64,000 nucleotides of DNA from contig NZ_CP065037.1 in the NCBI RefSeq assembly GCF_019924635.1, positions 3,100,001-3,164,000 of the forward strand, written 5' to 3'. Made by a program: the position numbers and the translations under genes. How positions within the stretch are numbered: the first letter of the stretch is position 1; each line of letters begins with the position of its first letter. The notes under the pieces were generated by a model, which ran no database searches, was not told the DNA's origin, and worked only from the letters and a program-made list of their open reading frames with translations. This stretch comes from Leifsonia sp. ZF2019 (GTDB lineage: Bacteria; Actinomycetota; Actinomycetes; Actinomycetales; Microbacteriaceae). Positions 1-8,055 of the stretch are shown one piece after another.

Positions 1-1
1 C

Positions 2-208
2 GTCAGCGTCGTGGGCTTCGACGACATGGCGGAGTCCGACTCGTTCTGGCCGCCCCTCACGACCATCCACCAGGAATTCGAGGCCACCGGCCGCCGCGCG
101 GTCGAGCTGCTCATCGCCGAGATCGAGGGGCGCCCCGAGCCGGTCACCTCGACCGTCGTCCCGACGCGTCTCGTGGTGCGCGCGAGCACCGGGCCCGCAC
201 CCGCCTGA
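2..208 (+). CDS. LacI-family transcriptional regulator, C-terminal end (partial)
   Basis: Only the last 68 residues are in the window; the gene begins upstream. The reading VVGFDDMAESDSFWPPLTTI followed by a Q-E-F stretch and R-R-A-V-E-L-L is the usual end of the periplasmic-binding-like effector domain of LacI regulators (the conserved G-F-D-D strand and the P-P-L-T-T-I loop). The DNA-binding domain is not visible. It ends about 260 bases before the ThDP enzyme gene on the same strand. Whether it controls that gene cannot be judged from this fragment. Confidence 0.85.
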   Translation, partial: VSVVGFDDMAESDSFWPPLTTIHQEFEATGRRAVELLIAEIEGRPEPVTSTVVPTRLVVRASTGPAPA

Positions 209-227
209 CACCGGTCGACCGCGACAA

Positions 228-314
228 TTCCGGAGACGAAGCCCGCACAGGGCCGAACCTCCGGAGTTCCGGACGAAATTCCGGCGCGTCGACACGGAAG
301 TCCGGAGTTCCGGA
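228..314. promoter_or_regulatory. Cluster of TCCGGA palindromes upstream of the ThDP enzyme gene
   Basis: TCCGGAGTTCCGGA occurs twice, at 260-273 and 301-314, with starts 41 bp apart (about four helical turns). A further TCCGGA lies at 229-234 and a TTCCGGC at 279-285. This gives five perfect TCCGGA sites in 87 bases of otherwise gene-free DNA. The arrangement looks like a cooperative operator array, but no matching regulator is known to me. The dyads could also form small hairpins. Confidence 0.5.
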
Positions 315-338
315 GGATCGAAGACGTCTCCCGGCGAG

Positions 339-354
339 CTGAGCCGGATATACT
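339..354 (+). promoter_or_regulatory. Putative promoter/operator of the ThDP enzyme gene
   Basis: CTGAGCCGGATAT (339-351) runs into TATACT (349-354), a plausible -10 element. The same 13 bases recur exactly at 3635-3647 over the -10 of the GntR gene, so both sites may be recognised by one regulator. The leader to the start codon at 472 would be about 110 bases. No convincing -35 is visible. Confidence 0.4.
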
Positions 355-471
355 GCCTTCGTCCGGCGGGCCACCCGCCGATGCTCGCAAAAGGGGCACG
401 AGGCGCGCGCGGGGATGCGCGCGCGAGACACATACGGAAGCTCGTATCCGTCCGTCTCGAAAGGCCACGCC

Positions 472-2130
472 ATGCCCTCCGTCTCCGCTCACGTCGCCGC
501 CACCCTCGCCAGCCACGTCCAGCACGTCTTCGGGGTGATGGGCAACGGCAACGCCTACGTGCTCGACGCGCTCGAGCGGCAGGCGGTGGTCCCGTACACG
601 GCCATGCGCCACGAGGGTGGAGCCGTGGTCGCGGCCGACGCCTTCCATCGCGCCTCGGGCGGGCTCGCCGCTGCGACGGCCACCTACGGCGCCGGTTTCA
701 CGAACACATTGACGGCGCTGGCCGAGGCGGTGCAGGCGCGCATCCCCCTCATCCTGCTCGTGGGCGACGAGCCCACGTCGGGGCCGCGGCCGTGGGGCGT
801 CGACCAGATCGCGCTGGCGTCCGCCGTGGGGGCGCGCACGTACACGGTGGGCAGGACGGACGCGGCGGCCACGACGATGATCGCCGTCGAACACGCCCTC
901 ACCTATCGTGTGCCGACCGTGCTGGCGATCCCCTACGATATCGCCACGCGCGAGGCCGGACCCATCCCGCCCGCCCCGCAGCCCGTCCTCCCCTCGGCCC
1001 TCCGCCCGACCGGCCCGTTCGCGGCCGCGACGGTTTCGGCGGTCGCGGCCGCACTCGCACAGGCGCAGCGCCCCGTGCTCCTCGCCGGACGCGGCGCGTG
1101 GATCGCCGGGGCCGGCGACGCCCTCGGCGACCTGGCCGAGGCGACCGGCGCTGCCACGGCGACCACCGCGCTCGGCCGCGGTGTGTTCCCCGACGAGCGA
1201 TACGACCTCGGGGTGACGGGAGGATTCGGCGCGGAGGGCGCCATGGCGGCGATCAGGGAGGCCGACACGGCCGTCGTCTTCGGGGCCTCCCTCAACCAGT
1301 TCACGATGCGGTTCGGCGACCTGTTCGCACCGGGCACGCACGTCGTGCAGGTGGACGTCGCGGCAGCCGCCACCCACCCGCACGTGGGCGTCTACGTCCG
1401 CGGCGACGCGCGCATCGTGGCGGAGGCGCTGGTCGCCGAGCTCCGCGACCGCGGCGCCCGCGCCTCGGGCTGGCGGGAGACCCTCGACCTGCCCGCTCTC
1501 CGCGAGCGCGAGCACGGATCCGCCGACGGCCTCGCCCCCGACGGCCTCCTCGACCCCCGGGCGGCCGCTGCCCGCATCGGCGAGCTGCTGCCGGAGGACC
1601 GTGTCGTGGTCTCCGACGGCGGCCACTTCATCGGCTGGGCGAACATGTACTGGCCGGTCGCCTCCCCCGACCGGATGATGATGGTCGGCACGGCGTACCA
1701 GTCGATCGGCCTGGGCTTCCCGAGCGTGGCCGGCGCGGCGGTCGCGCACCCCGCGTCGACGGTCGTGCTGACCACCGGCGACGGCGGCGGCCTGATGGCG
1801 CTGGCCGATCTGGAGTCGGCCGTTCGCGTCGCAGGCGGGCACGCCGTCGCCGTGGTGTGGAACGACGCGGCTTACGGTGCTGAAGTGCACGTGTATGGCC
1901 GCAAAGGCCTCGCGGAGGCTCCCATGCTCATCCCCACCGTCGACTTCGCCGGTCTCGCCCGTGCCGTCGGCGCCGAGGCGGCGGTCGTCCGCTCGCTCGA
2001 CGACCTCGCCGTCCTCGCCGACTGGGTCGCACGGCCCGCGGACGAGCGGCCCTTCCTGCTCCTCGACCTGCGCGTCTCCCCCACCGTGGTCGCTCCCTAC
2101 CAGGAGGAGATCGTCCGCATCAACGGCTAG
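472..2130 (+). CDS. Thiamine-diphosphate-dependent enzyme (acetolactate synthase / benzoylformate decarboxylase superfamily)
   Basis: This 552-residue protein has the three-domain layout of ThDP enzymes: an N-terminal Pyr domain with the catalytic glutamate in MRHEGGA (Glu48), a central domain, and a C-terminal PP domain with the cofactor motif GDGGG at about residue 436 and NDA at about residue 464. ATG 472 is chosen because homologues begin close to this point and AAAGG precedes it; an upstream ATG at 415 is possible. Family members decarboxylate or ligate 2-oxo acids. The substrate here is unknown, but the neighbouring carboxylate transporter and aromatic monooxygenase suggest a 2-oxo acid from aromatic or organic acid catabolism. 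Its stop codon interlocks with that of the convergent transporter gene. Confidence 0.85.
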   Translation: MPSVSAHVAATLASHVQHVFGVMGNGNAYVLDALERQAVVPYTAMRHEGGAVVAADAFHRASGGLAAATATYGAGFTNTLTALAEAVQARIPLILLVGDEPTSGPRPWGVDQIALASAVGARTYTVGRTDAAATTMIAVEHALTYRVPTVLAIPYDIATREAGPIPPAPQPVLPSALRPTGPFAAATVSAVAAALAQAQRPVLLAGRGAWIAGAGDALGDLAEATGAATATTALGRGVFPDERYDLGVTGGFGAEGAMAAIREADTAVVFGASLNQFTMRFGDLFAPGTHVVQVDVAAAATHPHVGVYVRGDARIVAEALVAELRDRGARASGWRETLDLPALREREHGSADGLAPDGLLDPRAAAARIGELLPEDRVVVSDGGHFIGWANMYWPVASPDRMMMVGTAYQSIGLGFPSVAGAAVAHPASTVVLTTGDGGGLMALADLESAVRVAGGHAVAVVWNDAAYGAEVHVYGRKGLAEAPMLIPTVDFAGLARAVGAEAAVVRSLDDLAVLADWVARPADERPFLLLDLRVSPTVVAPYQEEIVRING

Positions 2131-3530
2131 CGGGCGCCGTAGATCGCGGAGCGCGCCTGCTCTGCCTCGTGGTCGGGACCCAGCGGGATGCCTGTGCGGT
2201 CGCGCAGCAGGAGGGTCGCGATCAGCCCGATGACCGTCATCCCGGCCAGGTACAGCGTCACCGAGAACGTCGACCCGGTCGCCTGCACGAGAGCGGTGGC
2301 GATGGTGGGCGCGAATGCTCCGCCGAGGATGGCTCCGATCGCGTACGAGATCGACACCCCGGAGAAGCGCACCGACGCGGGGAAGAGCTCCGCGTAGTAC
2401 GCCGCCTGCGGCCCGTAGGTGAAGCCGAGGCCGACGGTCAGCACGGCGACGCCGAGGAACAGCAGCCAGATGTTGCCGGTGTTCACCAGCGGGAACAGCG
2501 AGAAGACGCCGACGAGCTGCAGGATCCACCCGGCGATGTAGGTCGTGCGGCGGCCGATCGCGTCGCTCAGCCGACCCGCGTACCAGGTCGACAGCAGCCA
2601 GGTGACCGCCGAACCGGCGACCGCCCAGAGCACGGGGCCGCGGTCGAGCGCCAGCGGGCCGTCCGGGTTCGTGGCGTAGTTCTGGATGTAGCCGCCCGTG
2701 GTCATGTACCCGACCGCGTTGTTGCCCGCGAAGATCAGCGCAGCGATCACGACGAGGAGCGCGTGCCTGCGGAACAGCTGCACGATCGGGGTGCGGGTCC
2801 GCTCCTTGCGCTCCGCGATCTCGAGGAAGACGGGGCTCTCCTCGACGCGGCGGCGCACGTAGTAGCCGATCAGGATGAGCACGATCGACAGCAGGAACGG
2901 CACCCGCCAGCCCCAGACGAGGAAGGCGTCCCCGGGGGCGATCACCGCTATCAGGGCCATCGTGCCCGACGCCAGGAGCAGCCCCAGCGGCACTCCGATC
3001 TGCGGCGAGGCGCCGAACAGGCCGCGGCGGGCGGTCGGCGCGTGCTCCACGGCCATCAGCACCGCGCCTCCCCACTCGCCGCCGGCCGAGATGCCCTGCA
3101 CGATGCGCAGCAGCACGAGCAGGATCGGCGCGGCGATGCCGATGGCCGCGTAAGTGGGAAGGAGCCCGACGAGCGCCGTCGCCGCACCCATGAGGATGAG
3201 CGTGACCATGAGCACGAGCCGACGGCCGTACTTGTCGCCCAGGTGCCCGGCGACGAACGCCCCGAGCGGCCGGAAGAGGAAGCTGACGCCCACGGTGAGG
3301 AACGACAGGATGGTCGCGAACTGCGGGCCGGCCGGTTCGAAGAACAGCTGGCCGAACACCAGGGCCGCCGCCGACGCGTAGATGAAGAAGTCGTACCACT
3401 CGACGGTCGTGCCCACAACGGTCGCGAACACCACCCTCCGCCGGTCCGTTCTGGCCGCGAAGCTCCCGGTCGGCGTGAACGCGGCGGACGGGGGCGGGGC
3501 CGGCTGGTTCGAGGACGGCTGTGTGCTCAT
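2127..3530 (-). CDS. MFS transporter, metabolite:H+ symporter (MHS) family
   Basis: This is a 467-residue integral membrane protein with about twelve hydrophobic segments. The start V-V-G-T-T-V-E-W-Y-D-F-F and the loop motif GHLGDKYGRR are hallmarks of the MHS branch (ShiA, ProP and KgtP relatives), which takes up organic acids or osmolytes with protons. ATG 3530 has a strong upstream GAAGGAGT. It is divergent from the GntR gene and convergent with the ThDP enzyme gene, and the two stops overlap within CTAG at 2127-2130. Context suggests uptake of an aromatic or dicarboxylic acid. The actual substrate cannot be read from the sequence. Confidence 0.88.
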   Translation of the reverse strand: MSTQPSSNQPAPPPSAAFTPTGSFAARTDRRRVVFATVVGTTVEWYDFFIYASAAALVFGQLFFEPAGPQFATILSFLTVGVSFLFRPLGAFVAGHLGDKYGRRLVLMVTLILMGAATALVGLLPTYAAIGIAAPILLVLLRIVQGISAGGEWGGAVLMAVEHAPTARRGLFGASPQIGVPLGLLLASGTMALIAVIAPGDAFLVWGWRVPFLLSIVLILIGYYVRRRVEESPVFLEIAERKERTRTPIVQLFRRHALLVVIAALIFAGNNAVGYMTTGGYIQNYATNPDGPLALDRGPVLWAVAGSAVTWLLSTWYAGRLSDAIGRRTTYIAGWILQLVGVFSLFPLVNTGNIWLLFLGVAVLTVGLGFTYGPQAAYYAELFPASVRFSGVSISYAIGAILGGAFAPTIATALVQATGSTFSVTLYLAGMTVIGLIATLLLRDRTGIPLGPDHEAEQARSAIYGAR

Positions 3531-3598
3531 TCGGGGTTACTCCTTCGATCGACGTCGTCGTCAGTGCCGAGCAGCGGGGCTCGGGAGGGATGCGGATA

Positions 3599-3650
3599 GT
3601 ATATGATACGATTTCGGATATTTCGACCCCTCGCCTGAGCCGGATATGAT
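3599..3650. promoter_or_regulatory. Divergent promoter/operator between MHS transporter and GntR genes
   Basis: GTATATGATAC (3599-3609) is a dyad with 4-base arms; on the minus strand it contains TATACT, a likely -10 for the transporter. CTGAGCCGGATATGAT (3635-3650) ends in TATGAT, a good -10 for the GntR gene. That -10 finishes only 9 bases before the ATG at 3660 and no Shine-Dalgarno is seen, so the regulator is probably translated from a leaderless or nearly leaderless mRNA. The 13-base match to 339-351 suggests shared control. Confidence 0.5.
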
Positions 3651-3659
3651 CGCCTTTCG

Positions 3660-4325
3660 ATGGCGACCGACGAACGAACGCAGAGCAAGTCCCGCGCCGC
3701 CTACGACTGGGTCAAGGCGAGGATCGCGCGGCGCGAGTACACGCCCGGCTACCGGCTCGTCCTCGGCGCGATCGCGGCGGAGCTCGACATGAGCGTGGTC
3801 CCGGTGCGCGAAGCACTGCGCCAGCTGGAGGCGGAGGGCCTCGTCACCTTCGAGCGCAACGTCGGCGCGCGGGTCGCGATGGTCGACGAGTCGCAGTACG
3901 CGTTCAGCATGCAGACGCTCGCCGTCCTCGAGGGCGTGGCGACCGCCCTCGCTTCCCGGTCGCTGACCTCCGGCGACCTGCGTCGTGCCCGCGACATCAA
4001 CGACCGCATGGTCGCAAGCCTCGACCACTTCGACCCGGGCGCGTTCACCGCCCTCAACCACGAGTTCCACGCGACCCTGTACGCCCCGTGCCCGAACGGC
4101 CGGCTTCTCGATCTCGTGGAGGCCGAGTGGGGACGACTGGGCAACCTCCGCAACTCCACGTTCGCCTTCGTCCCGGGGCGCGCACAGGAGTCGGTGCGCG
4201 AGCACGAGACCATCGTCGCACTCATCGAGGCCGGGGCGCCGGTCGACGAGATCGAATCCGCCGCACGCCGCCACCGCGCGACCACCCTCGACGCGTACCT
4301 CGCCCACGAGCACGCCGCGCGCTGA
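3660..4325 (+). CDS. GntR-family regulator, FadR/FCD subfamily
   Basis: This 221-residue protein has a winged-helix domain over about residues 10-75, with the typical V-P-V-R-E-A-L-R-Q-L-E recognition stretch, and a helical FCD effector domain over about 80-215 containing L-N-H-E-F-H. FCD regulators usually bind an organic acid and repress a neighbouring catabolic operon. It is divergent from the MHS transporter and probably controls it together with the ThDP enzyme gene. The start at 3660 lacks a ribosome-binding site, which fits the leaderless promoter described at 3645-3650. Confidence 0.9.
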   Translation: MATDERTQSKSRAAYDWVKARIARREYTPGYRLVLGAIAAELDMSVVPVREALRQLEAEGLVTFERNVGARVAMVDESQYAFSMQTLAVLEGVATALASRSLTSGDLRRARDINDRMVASLDHFDPGAFTALNHEFHATLYAPCPNGRLLDLVEAEWGRLGNLRNSTFAFVPGRAQESVREHETIVALIEAGAPVDEIESAARRHRATTLDAYLAHEHAAR

Positions 4326-4380
4326 CGCGCCGCGCCGCCCGGCGGCGCCCCGCCCAGACGGCCCGAAGTACGCACGAAAG

Positions 4381-4413
4381 CGTCGAGGCGGCCGATTCTC
4401 GGCCGCCTCGACG
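4381..4413. terminator. Perfect 15-bp hairpin between convergent genes
   Basis: CGTCGAGGCGGCCGA (4381-4395) pairs perfectly with 4399-4413 around a TTC loop. It lies between the GntR gene and the convergent small membrane protein gene, so it probably stops transcription in both directions. There is no strong T-run on either side. Confidence 0.7.
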
Positions 4414-4424
4414 CCCGCGACGGA

Positions 4425-4598
4425 TCAGTCCCAGCCAGCGGCCGCGCCGCGCATGCCGCTCGGGCCGGCGTCGAGACCGGCGCCATGACCGGCGCCGGTC
4501 TCGCCGTTCATCACCGCCCACGTTCCGAACGCGACGAGCGCCAGACCGACGAGCACGAGGATGACGACGATCAGGGCGGTGGCACGCCTGTGACTCAC
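4425..4598 (-). CDS. Small single-pass membrane protein (57 aa)
   Basis: A short frame starting at GTG (4598) reads MSHRRATALIVVILVLVGLA and continues through a hydrophobic segment (about residues 7-30) to a Gly/Ala-rich tail ending A-A-G-W-D. The start is preceded at good spacing by GGGGGAGGG (about 4602-4610), a strong ribosome-binding site. The gene lies between a perfect hairpin on its 3' side and the monooxygenase gene. Basic N-terminus, one helix and outside tail fit a membrane-anchored microprotein. No function is recognised. Confidence 0.65.
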   Translation of the reverse strand: MSHRRATALIVVILVLVGLALVAFGTWAVMNGETGAGHGAGLDAGPSGMRGAAAGWD

Positions 4599-4669
4599 GG
4601 ACCCTCCCCCGGGTGGACGACTCAGTCCACCATACGGGGATAACGGTACGTTTCAGAATCGAGGGGTCG

Positions 4670-6577
4670 TCAGACGGCCGCCGACTGCCGGACCGCCAGG
4701 ATCGGCGCGAAGAATGCGGCGAGCTCGTCGACGCCCGTCAGGGGCAGCACGTGTGCCACGTACTGATCCGGGCGCACGACGACGATCGCGCCGCCTCGGT
4801 CGATCCCGCGCTCCTCGAACACGTCGGCGGCGGGGTCGGCCGCGTACACCTTCTCCTGGTCGATCAGGCCGAACGGCCCCACGCGCGGCCGGAACATCGC
4901 GGGCACGGCATTCAGATCGACCTCGGTGTGCGGCTGCTGATAGACGACCTTCACGTCGAAATGGGCGTCCCGATCGGCGCCATCGGGCGTCGAGACGACG
5001 ACCGGTGAGGCGGGGTCGCCCTCGAGCCAGGCGGCGAGGTCGGCGACGGGCGACGGCTCCCCCGCACGGGCCGCGTCCGCGAACACGTAGATGCGCCAGC
5101 GCCCGTCCGCCTTCGCGTGGTGCCCGAGGTGGACCGGGTTTCCGTCGCAGACGCGCGTCGCGATGGGCGACTTGAACCGCTTGCCCAGCGGGAATCCGGA
5201 GGCCAGCTCCTGGTGGGCGGCCTCCCCGATGAGAAGGCTCGGCGGGTACTGCGTCATGAACCCGGCCGGGAACTCGGCCGTGCGCACGTAGAAGTCCTCG
5301 AGCTCGGTGGGGTCGCCGAGCTCCTCGGGCTTCGCCGCCATGAGGGACGACCATTCGCGGTCGAAGTCGATGAGGTTCTGGGCGATCACCTGCCGCTCGG
5401 CCGAGTAGGTCGCGAGCAGACTCTCCGGACTGCGGCCGTCGAGGACGTGCCCGAGCTTCCAGCCGAGGTTGAAGCCGTCCTGCATCGAGACGTTCATCCC
5501 CTGGCCCGCCTTCGCGCTGTGGGTGTGGCAGGCGTCCCCGGCGATGAACACCCGGGGGACGCGCGAGCCGCGCTGCGCGGGAAGCACGTCGTCGAACCGG
5601 TCGGTGAGGCGGTGGCCGACCTCGTAGACGCTGTGCCAGGCGACGTTCTTCACGTCGAGCACGTACGGGTGGAGGATCTCGTTCGCGCGCGCGATGATCT
5701 GGTCGATCGTCGTCGCCCGCACGGCACCGTTGTCCCCCTCCTGCACCTCCCCCAGATCCACGTACATCCGGAACAAATGGCCGCCCTCACGCGGGATTAG
5801 GAGGATATTGCCGCCCTCCGACTGGATGGAGCACTTCGTGCGGATGTCCGGGAAATCGGTGACCGCGAGCACATCCATGACGCCCCAGGCGTGGTTCGCC
5901 TGGTCGCCCGCGAGCGTGCACCCGATGGACTCGCGCACCCTGCTCCGCGCACCGTCCGCACCCAGGACGTATTTGGCCCGAACGATCCGCTCCGCACCCG
6001 CCTGCTCGCCCGCCATGTGCACGAGGCGCACGGTCACGGGATGCTCGCCCTCCTCGGCCACCGTGAGCCCCACGAACTCGTAGCCGTAGTCGGGGCGCAT
6101 GCGCGTGGGGGCGTCGGCCATGAACTCGGCGAAGTAGTCGAGCACGCGCGCCTGGTTGACGATCAGGTGCGGCCATTCGCTGATGCCTGTCGGGTCGTCG
6201 ACGGCACGGGCGGCGCGATGGATGCGCGAGGGGTCCTCCGGGTCCGGCTTCCAGAACGCCATCTCGGTGATCCGGTACGCCTCGCCGATGATGCGCTCCG
6301 CGAAGCCGAAGGCGTCGAAGGTCTCCACGCTGCGTGCCTGGATGCCGTCGGCCTGACCGATCGCCAGCCGTCCCGGCCGCCGTTCGACGATGCGCGTCGT
6401 GACACTCGGGAACTGCGACAGCTGCGCAGCGGCGATCATGCCGGCGGGTCCGGACCCGACGATGAGCACGTCGACTTCGTCGGGCAGTTCGTCGGGACGA
6501 TCGATGCCGGCGCCTGCGACGGGCTGCACACGGGGATCTCCGGACACGTAGCCGTGGTGGTGGAACTGCACGGGCAT
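4670..6577 (-). CDS. mobA: FAD-dependent aromatic hydroxylase, 3-hydroxybenzoate 4-monooxygenase (MobA)-like
   Basis: This is a 635-residue phenol-hydroxylase-family flavoprotein. An N-terminal dinucleotide-binding motif VGSGPAGM lies at about residues 40-47, followed by the G-A-D-G-A-R-S motif and the FAD-ribityl motif AGDACHTHSAKAGQG. A C-terminal thioredoxin-like domain ends in VVVRPDQYVAHVLPL. Length, the P-V-Q-F-H start and these motifs match my memory of Comamonas MobA closely, including the W-G-V-M-D-V-L-A-V-T-D-F-P stretch. MobA converts 3-hydroxybenzoate to protocatechuate with NADPH and O2. Operator-like palindromes precede the gene. No ring-cleavage genes are in the window. Confidence 0.88.
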   Translation of the reverse strand: MPVQFHHHGYVSGDPRVQPVAGAGIDRPDELPDEVDVLIVGSGPAGMIAAAQLSQFPSVTTRIVERRPGRLAIGQADGIQARSVETFDAFGFAERIIGEAYRITEMAFWKPDPEDPSRIHRAARAVDDPTGISEWPHLIVNQARVLDYFAEFMADAPTRMRPDYGYEFVGLTVAEEGEHPVTVRLVHMAGEQAGAERIVRAKYVLGADGARSRVRESIGCTLAGDQANHAWGVMDVLAVTDFPDIRTKCSIQSEGGNILLIPREGGHLFRMYVDLGEVQEGDNGAVRATTIDQIIARANEILHPYVLDVKNVAWHSVYEVGHRLTDRFDDVLPAQRGSRVPRVFIAGDACHTHSAKAGQGMNVSMQDGFNLGWKLGHVLDGRSPESLLATYSAERQVIAQNLIDFDREWSSLMAAKPEELGDPTELEDFYVRTAEFPAGFMTQYPPSLLIGEAAHQELASGFPLGKRFKSPIATRVCDGNPVHLGHHAKADGRWRIYVFADAARAGEPSPVADLAAWLEGDPASPVVVSTPDGADRDAHFDVKVVYQQPHTEVDLNAVPAMFRPRVGPFGLIDQEKVYAADPAADVFEERGIDRGGAIVVVRPDQYVAHVLPLTGVDELAAFFAPILAVRQSAAV

Positions 6578-6599
6578 TCCTCACTTCGCTGTGGGGCTT

Positions 6600-6634
6600 G
6601 TTCGATTATCGAACAGCGGGTTCTGATATCGCAC
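6600..6634. promoter_or_regulatory. Tandem IclR/PcaR-type operator upstream of the monooxygenase
   Basis: On the minus strand 6614-6600 reads GTTCGATAATCGAAC, a perfect dyad with 7-base arms. A weaker copy, GTTCTGATATCGCAC, lies on the plus strand at 6620-6634, with starts 20 bp apart. From memory, the Pseudomonas PcaR (IclR family) site is GTTCGATAATCGCAC, one base different from the first copy. An IclR-type regulator responding to an aromatic acid is the likely binder. No such gene is in the window. Confidence 0.65.
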
Positions 6635-6721
6635 ACCGATCATAGGCATGCGACAGCAGCGCGACAAGAGCGCCGCACGAACCCGAGGAGGCGGGGAGGG
6701 AGGGAGGGAGGAGACGAACGG

Positions 6722-6794
6722 AGCCGGCTGCGGGACTCGAACCCGCGACCGCTCGCTTACAAGGCGAGTGCTCTACCAACTGAGCTAAGCCGGC
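6722..6794 (-). tRNA. tRNA-Thr (anticodon TGT)
   Basis: The 73-nt minus-strand sequence folds as a full cloverleaf. The acceptor stem is GCCGGCT with AGCCGGC, the D-arm contains TTAGCTCAGTTGGTAGAGC, the anticodon loop is CTTGTAA on a CTCGC/GCGAG stem, and the T-arm contains GGTTCGAGTCC. The discriminator base is T and the CCA end is not encoded. Confidence 0.97.
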
Positions 6795-6854
6795 GACGAC
6801 GGCTGGCCCGTCGCCCACCATCCTACGGGATGGGGTGGAACCGTTCCGAGAGGA

Positions 6855-7754
6855 TCAGCCCGCGGCCGGTGTCGTCGTCGGCGTCGGCGTGGCGGTCGAG
6901 GAGTACTCGTCGCCCTGGGCCTGCAGGATGAACGCCTTGAAGTCGTCCGCGTCGGTGAGGGAGCCGGTGTACGGCTTGCCGTTGACGAGGACGAGGAGCG
7001 CGTTCGTCATCTTCTTGACATCGGAGTCGGGCAGCGGTCCGCTGAGGGCACGGTCGCTCGCCGACGTGACCCAGGACTTGAACCGGCCGTCGTCGATGCA
7101 GGAGTCGATGCTCGAGATGCTCGTGGCGCCCGCCGCGGCGACGCGCTTCTTGAGCTCCTGGTCGCTGAGACCGGGGCTGCCCTCCTTGGGCTGCTTCTCG
7201 AACAGCGACGCGTTGAACTTCCAGTATGCCGCCGGCGAATAGTTGGCCACGCAGGCGGCGGCGTTCGCGGCCCGGAGCGAGTACTTCGTCCCGGCGGAGT
7301 GGCTGGTGTAGATGGCGACCGGGTGCATCTCGACGATCACCGCACCGTCCTTCACGAGCGGCTCGAGCTGCTCGAGGTTGGTGCGCTGGAAGTCTCCGCA
7401 GAGGTCGCAGAGATAGTCGGCGTAGATACGGATGTCGACGGCGGCGGCATTGGGGTCCGGCGTGGTCGCGATGGGCTTCGAGTCGGCCGCGAGGGCCGGA
7501 GTCGTGGCGACCTTCAGGCCTGCGCCGATCACGACGCCGTCGCTGGCCATGTTCTTCGGGCCGGGGACCGTCGGGCGGATGGCGCCGACGATGACGACGG
7601 CGACGATGGCGACGACGGCCAGAACGCCGACCGCGATCCCACCGCCGATCAGCGCGCGGTTGCGGCGGTCCTTGCGCTGCTGAGATGTGCGGAGCTGGCG
7701 GGCTTTCTCCCGCGCGACTGCACGGACGTCGCCGTTCTCGTCGGGGTCGGTCAT
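6855..7754 (-). CDS. Membrane-anchored DsbA-family thioredoxin-like protein
   Basis: This 299-residue protein has a charged cytoplasmic N-terminus, a single transmembrane helix at about residues 35-58, and an extracellular thioredoxin-fold domain with the redox motif DYLCDLCGDF (Cys116 and Cys119). Later features F-N-A-S-L-F and the N-G-K-P-Y-T-G strand fit DsbA/DsbG-type thiol oxidoreductases, which make or reshuffle disulfides in exported proteins. It ends in a Thr/Pro tail. ATG 7754 gives the usual M-T-D-P-D-E-N start; the frame is open further upstream without a better ribosome-binding site. It is divergent from the ABC ATPase gene. Confidence 0.83.
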   Translation of the reverse strand: MTDPDENGDVRAVAREKARQLRTSQQRKDRRNRALIGGGIAVGVLAVVAIVAVVIVGAIRPTVPGPKNMASDGVVIGAGLKVATTPALAADSKPIATTPDPNAAAVDIRIYADYLCDLCGDFQRTNLEQLEPLVKDGAVIVEMHPVAIYTSHSAGTKYSLRAANAAACVANYSPAAYWKFNASLFEKQPKEGSPGLSDQELKKRVAAAGATSISSIDSCIDDGRFKSWVTSASDRALSGPLPDSDVKKMTNALLVLVNGKPYTGSLTDADDFKAFILQAQGDEYSSTATPTPTTTPAAG

Positions 7755-8055
7755 GGGGGAATCACACTCTCGGGGTCGATCGGGGCTGCGCAGGGGGACG
7801 CAGCGGCGGCGTCGCGCACCGGGGAACGCACGCAACCGGTCGATCGTATTCACCCAGTCTGGGAATAGACCAGACGGTCGCTGGACGCGCGGAGCACGAC
7901 GGCGGCGCCTCGAACCGGGAGCGGTCGTCGACACCCTCGCCGATGCCATATTATGGGGGATTGCGGCGCTGATGCCCTACGGACGTCGACGCCACGTTCA
8001 TCCATCACAACGGATCGTCCGGCACGTACCTGCCGGTGAAGGAGAAGAAGAGAAA
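7755..8055 (+). promoter_or_regulatory. 300-base intergenic region with putative promoter for the ABC ATPase gene
   Basis: No gene is visible here. TATTAT at 7949-7954 is a good -10, and TCGACA at 7928-7933 is a possible -35 at a short 15-bp spacing. This would give a leader of about 95 bases. A small inverted repeat, AGTCTGG with CCAGAC, lies at about 7855-7873. The start at 8056 is served by GGAGAAG. Confidence 0.35.

Noticed and set aside
2169..3599. Long plus-strand open frame (476 codons) opposite the MHS transporter
   Set aside because: High-GC codon bias opens the antisense frame. The product is low-complexity Arg/Asp/Glu-rich, while the minus strand encodes a clear membrane transporter.
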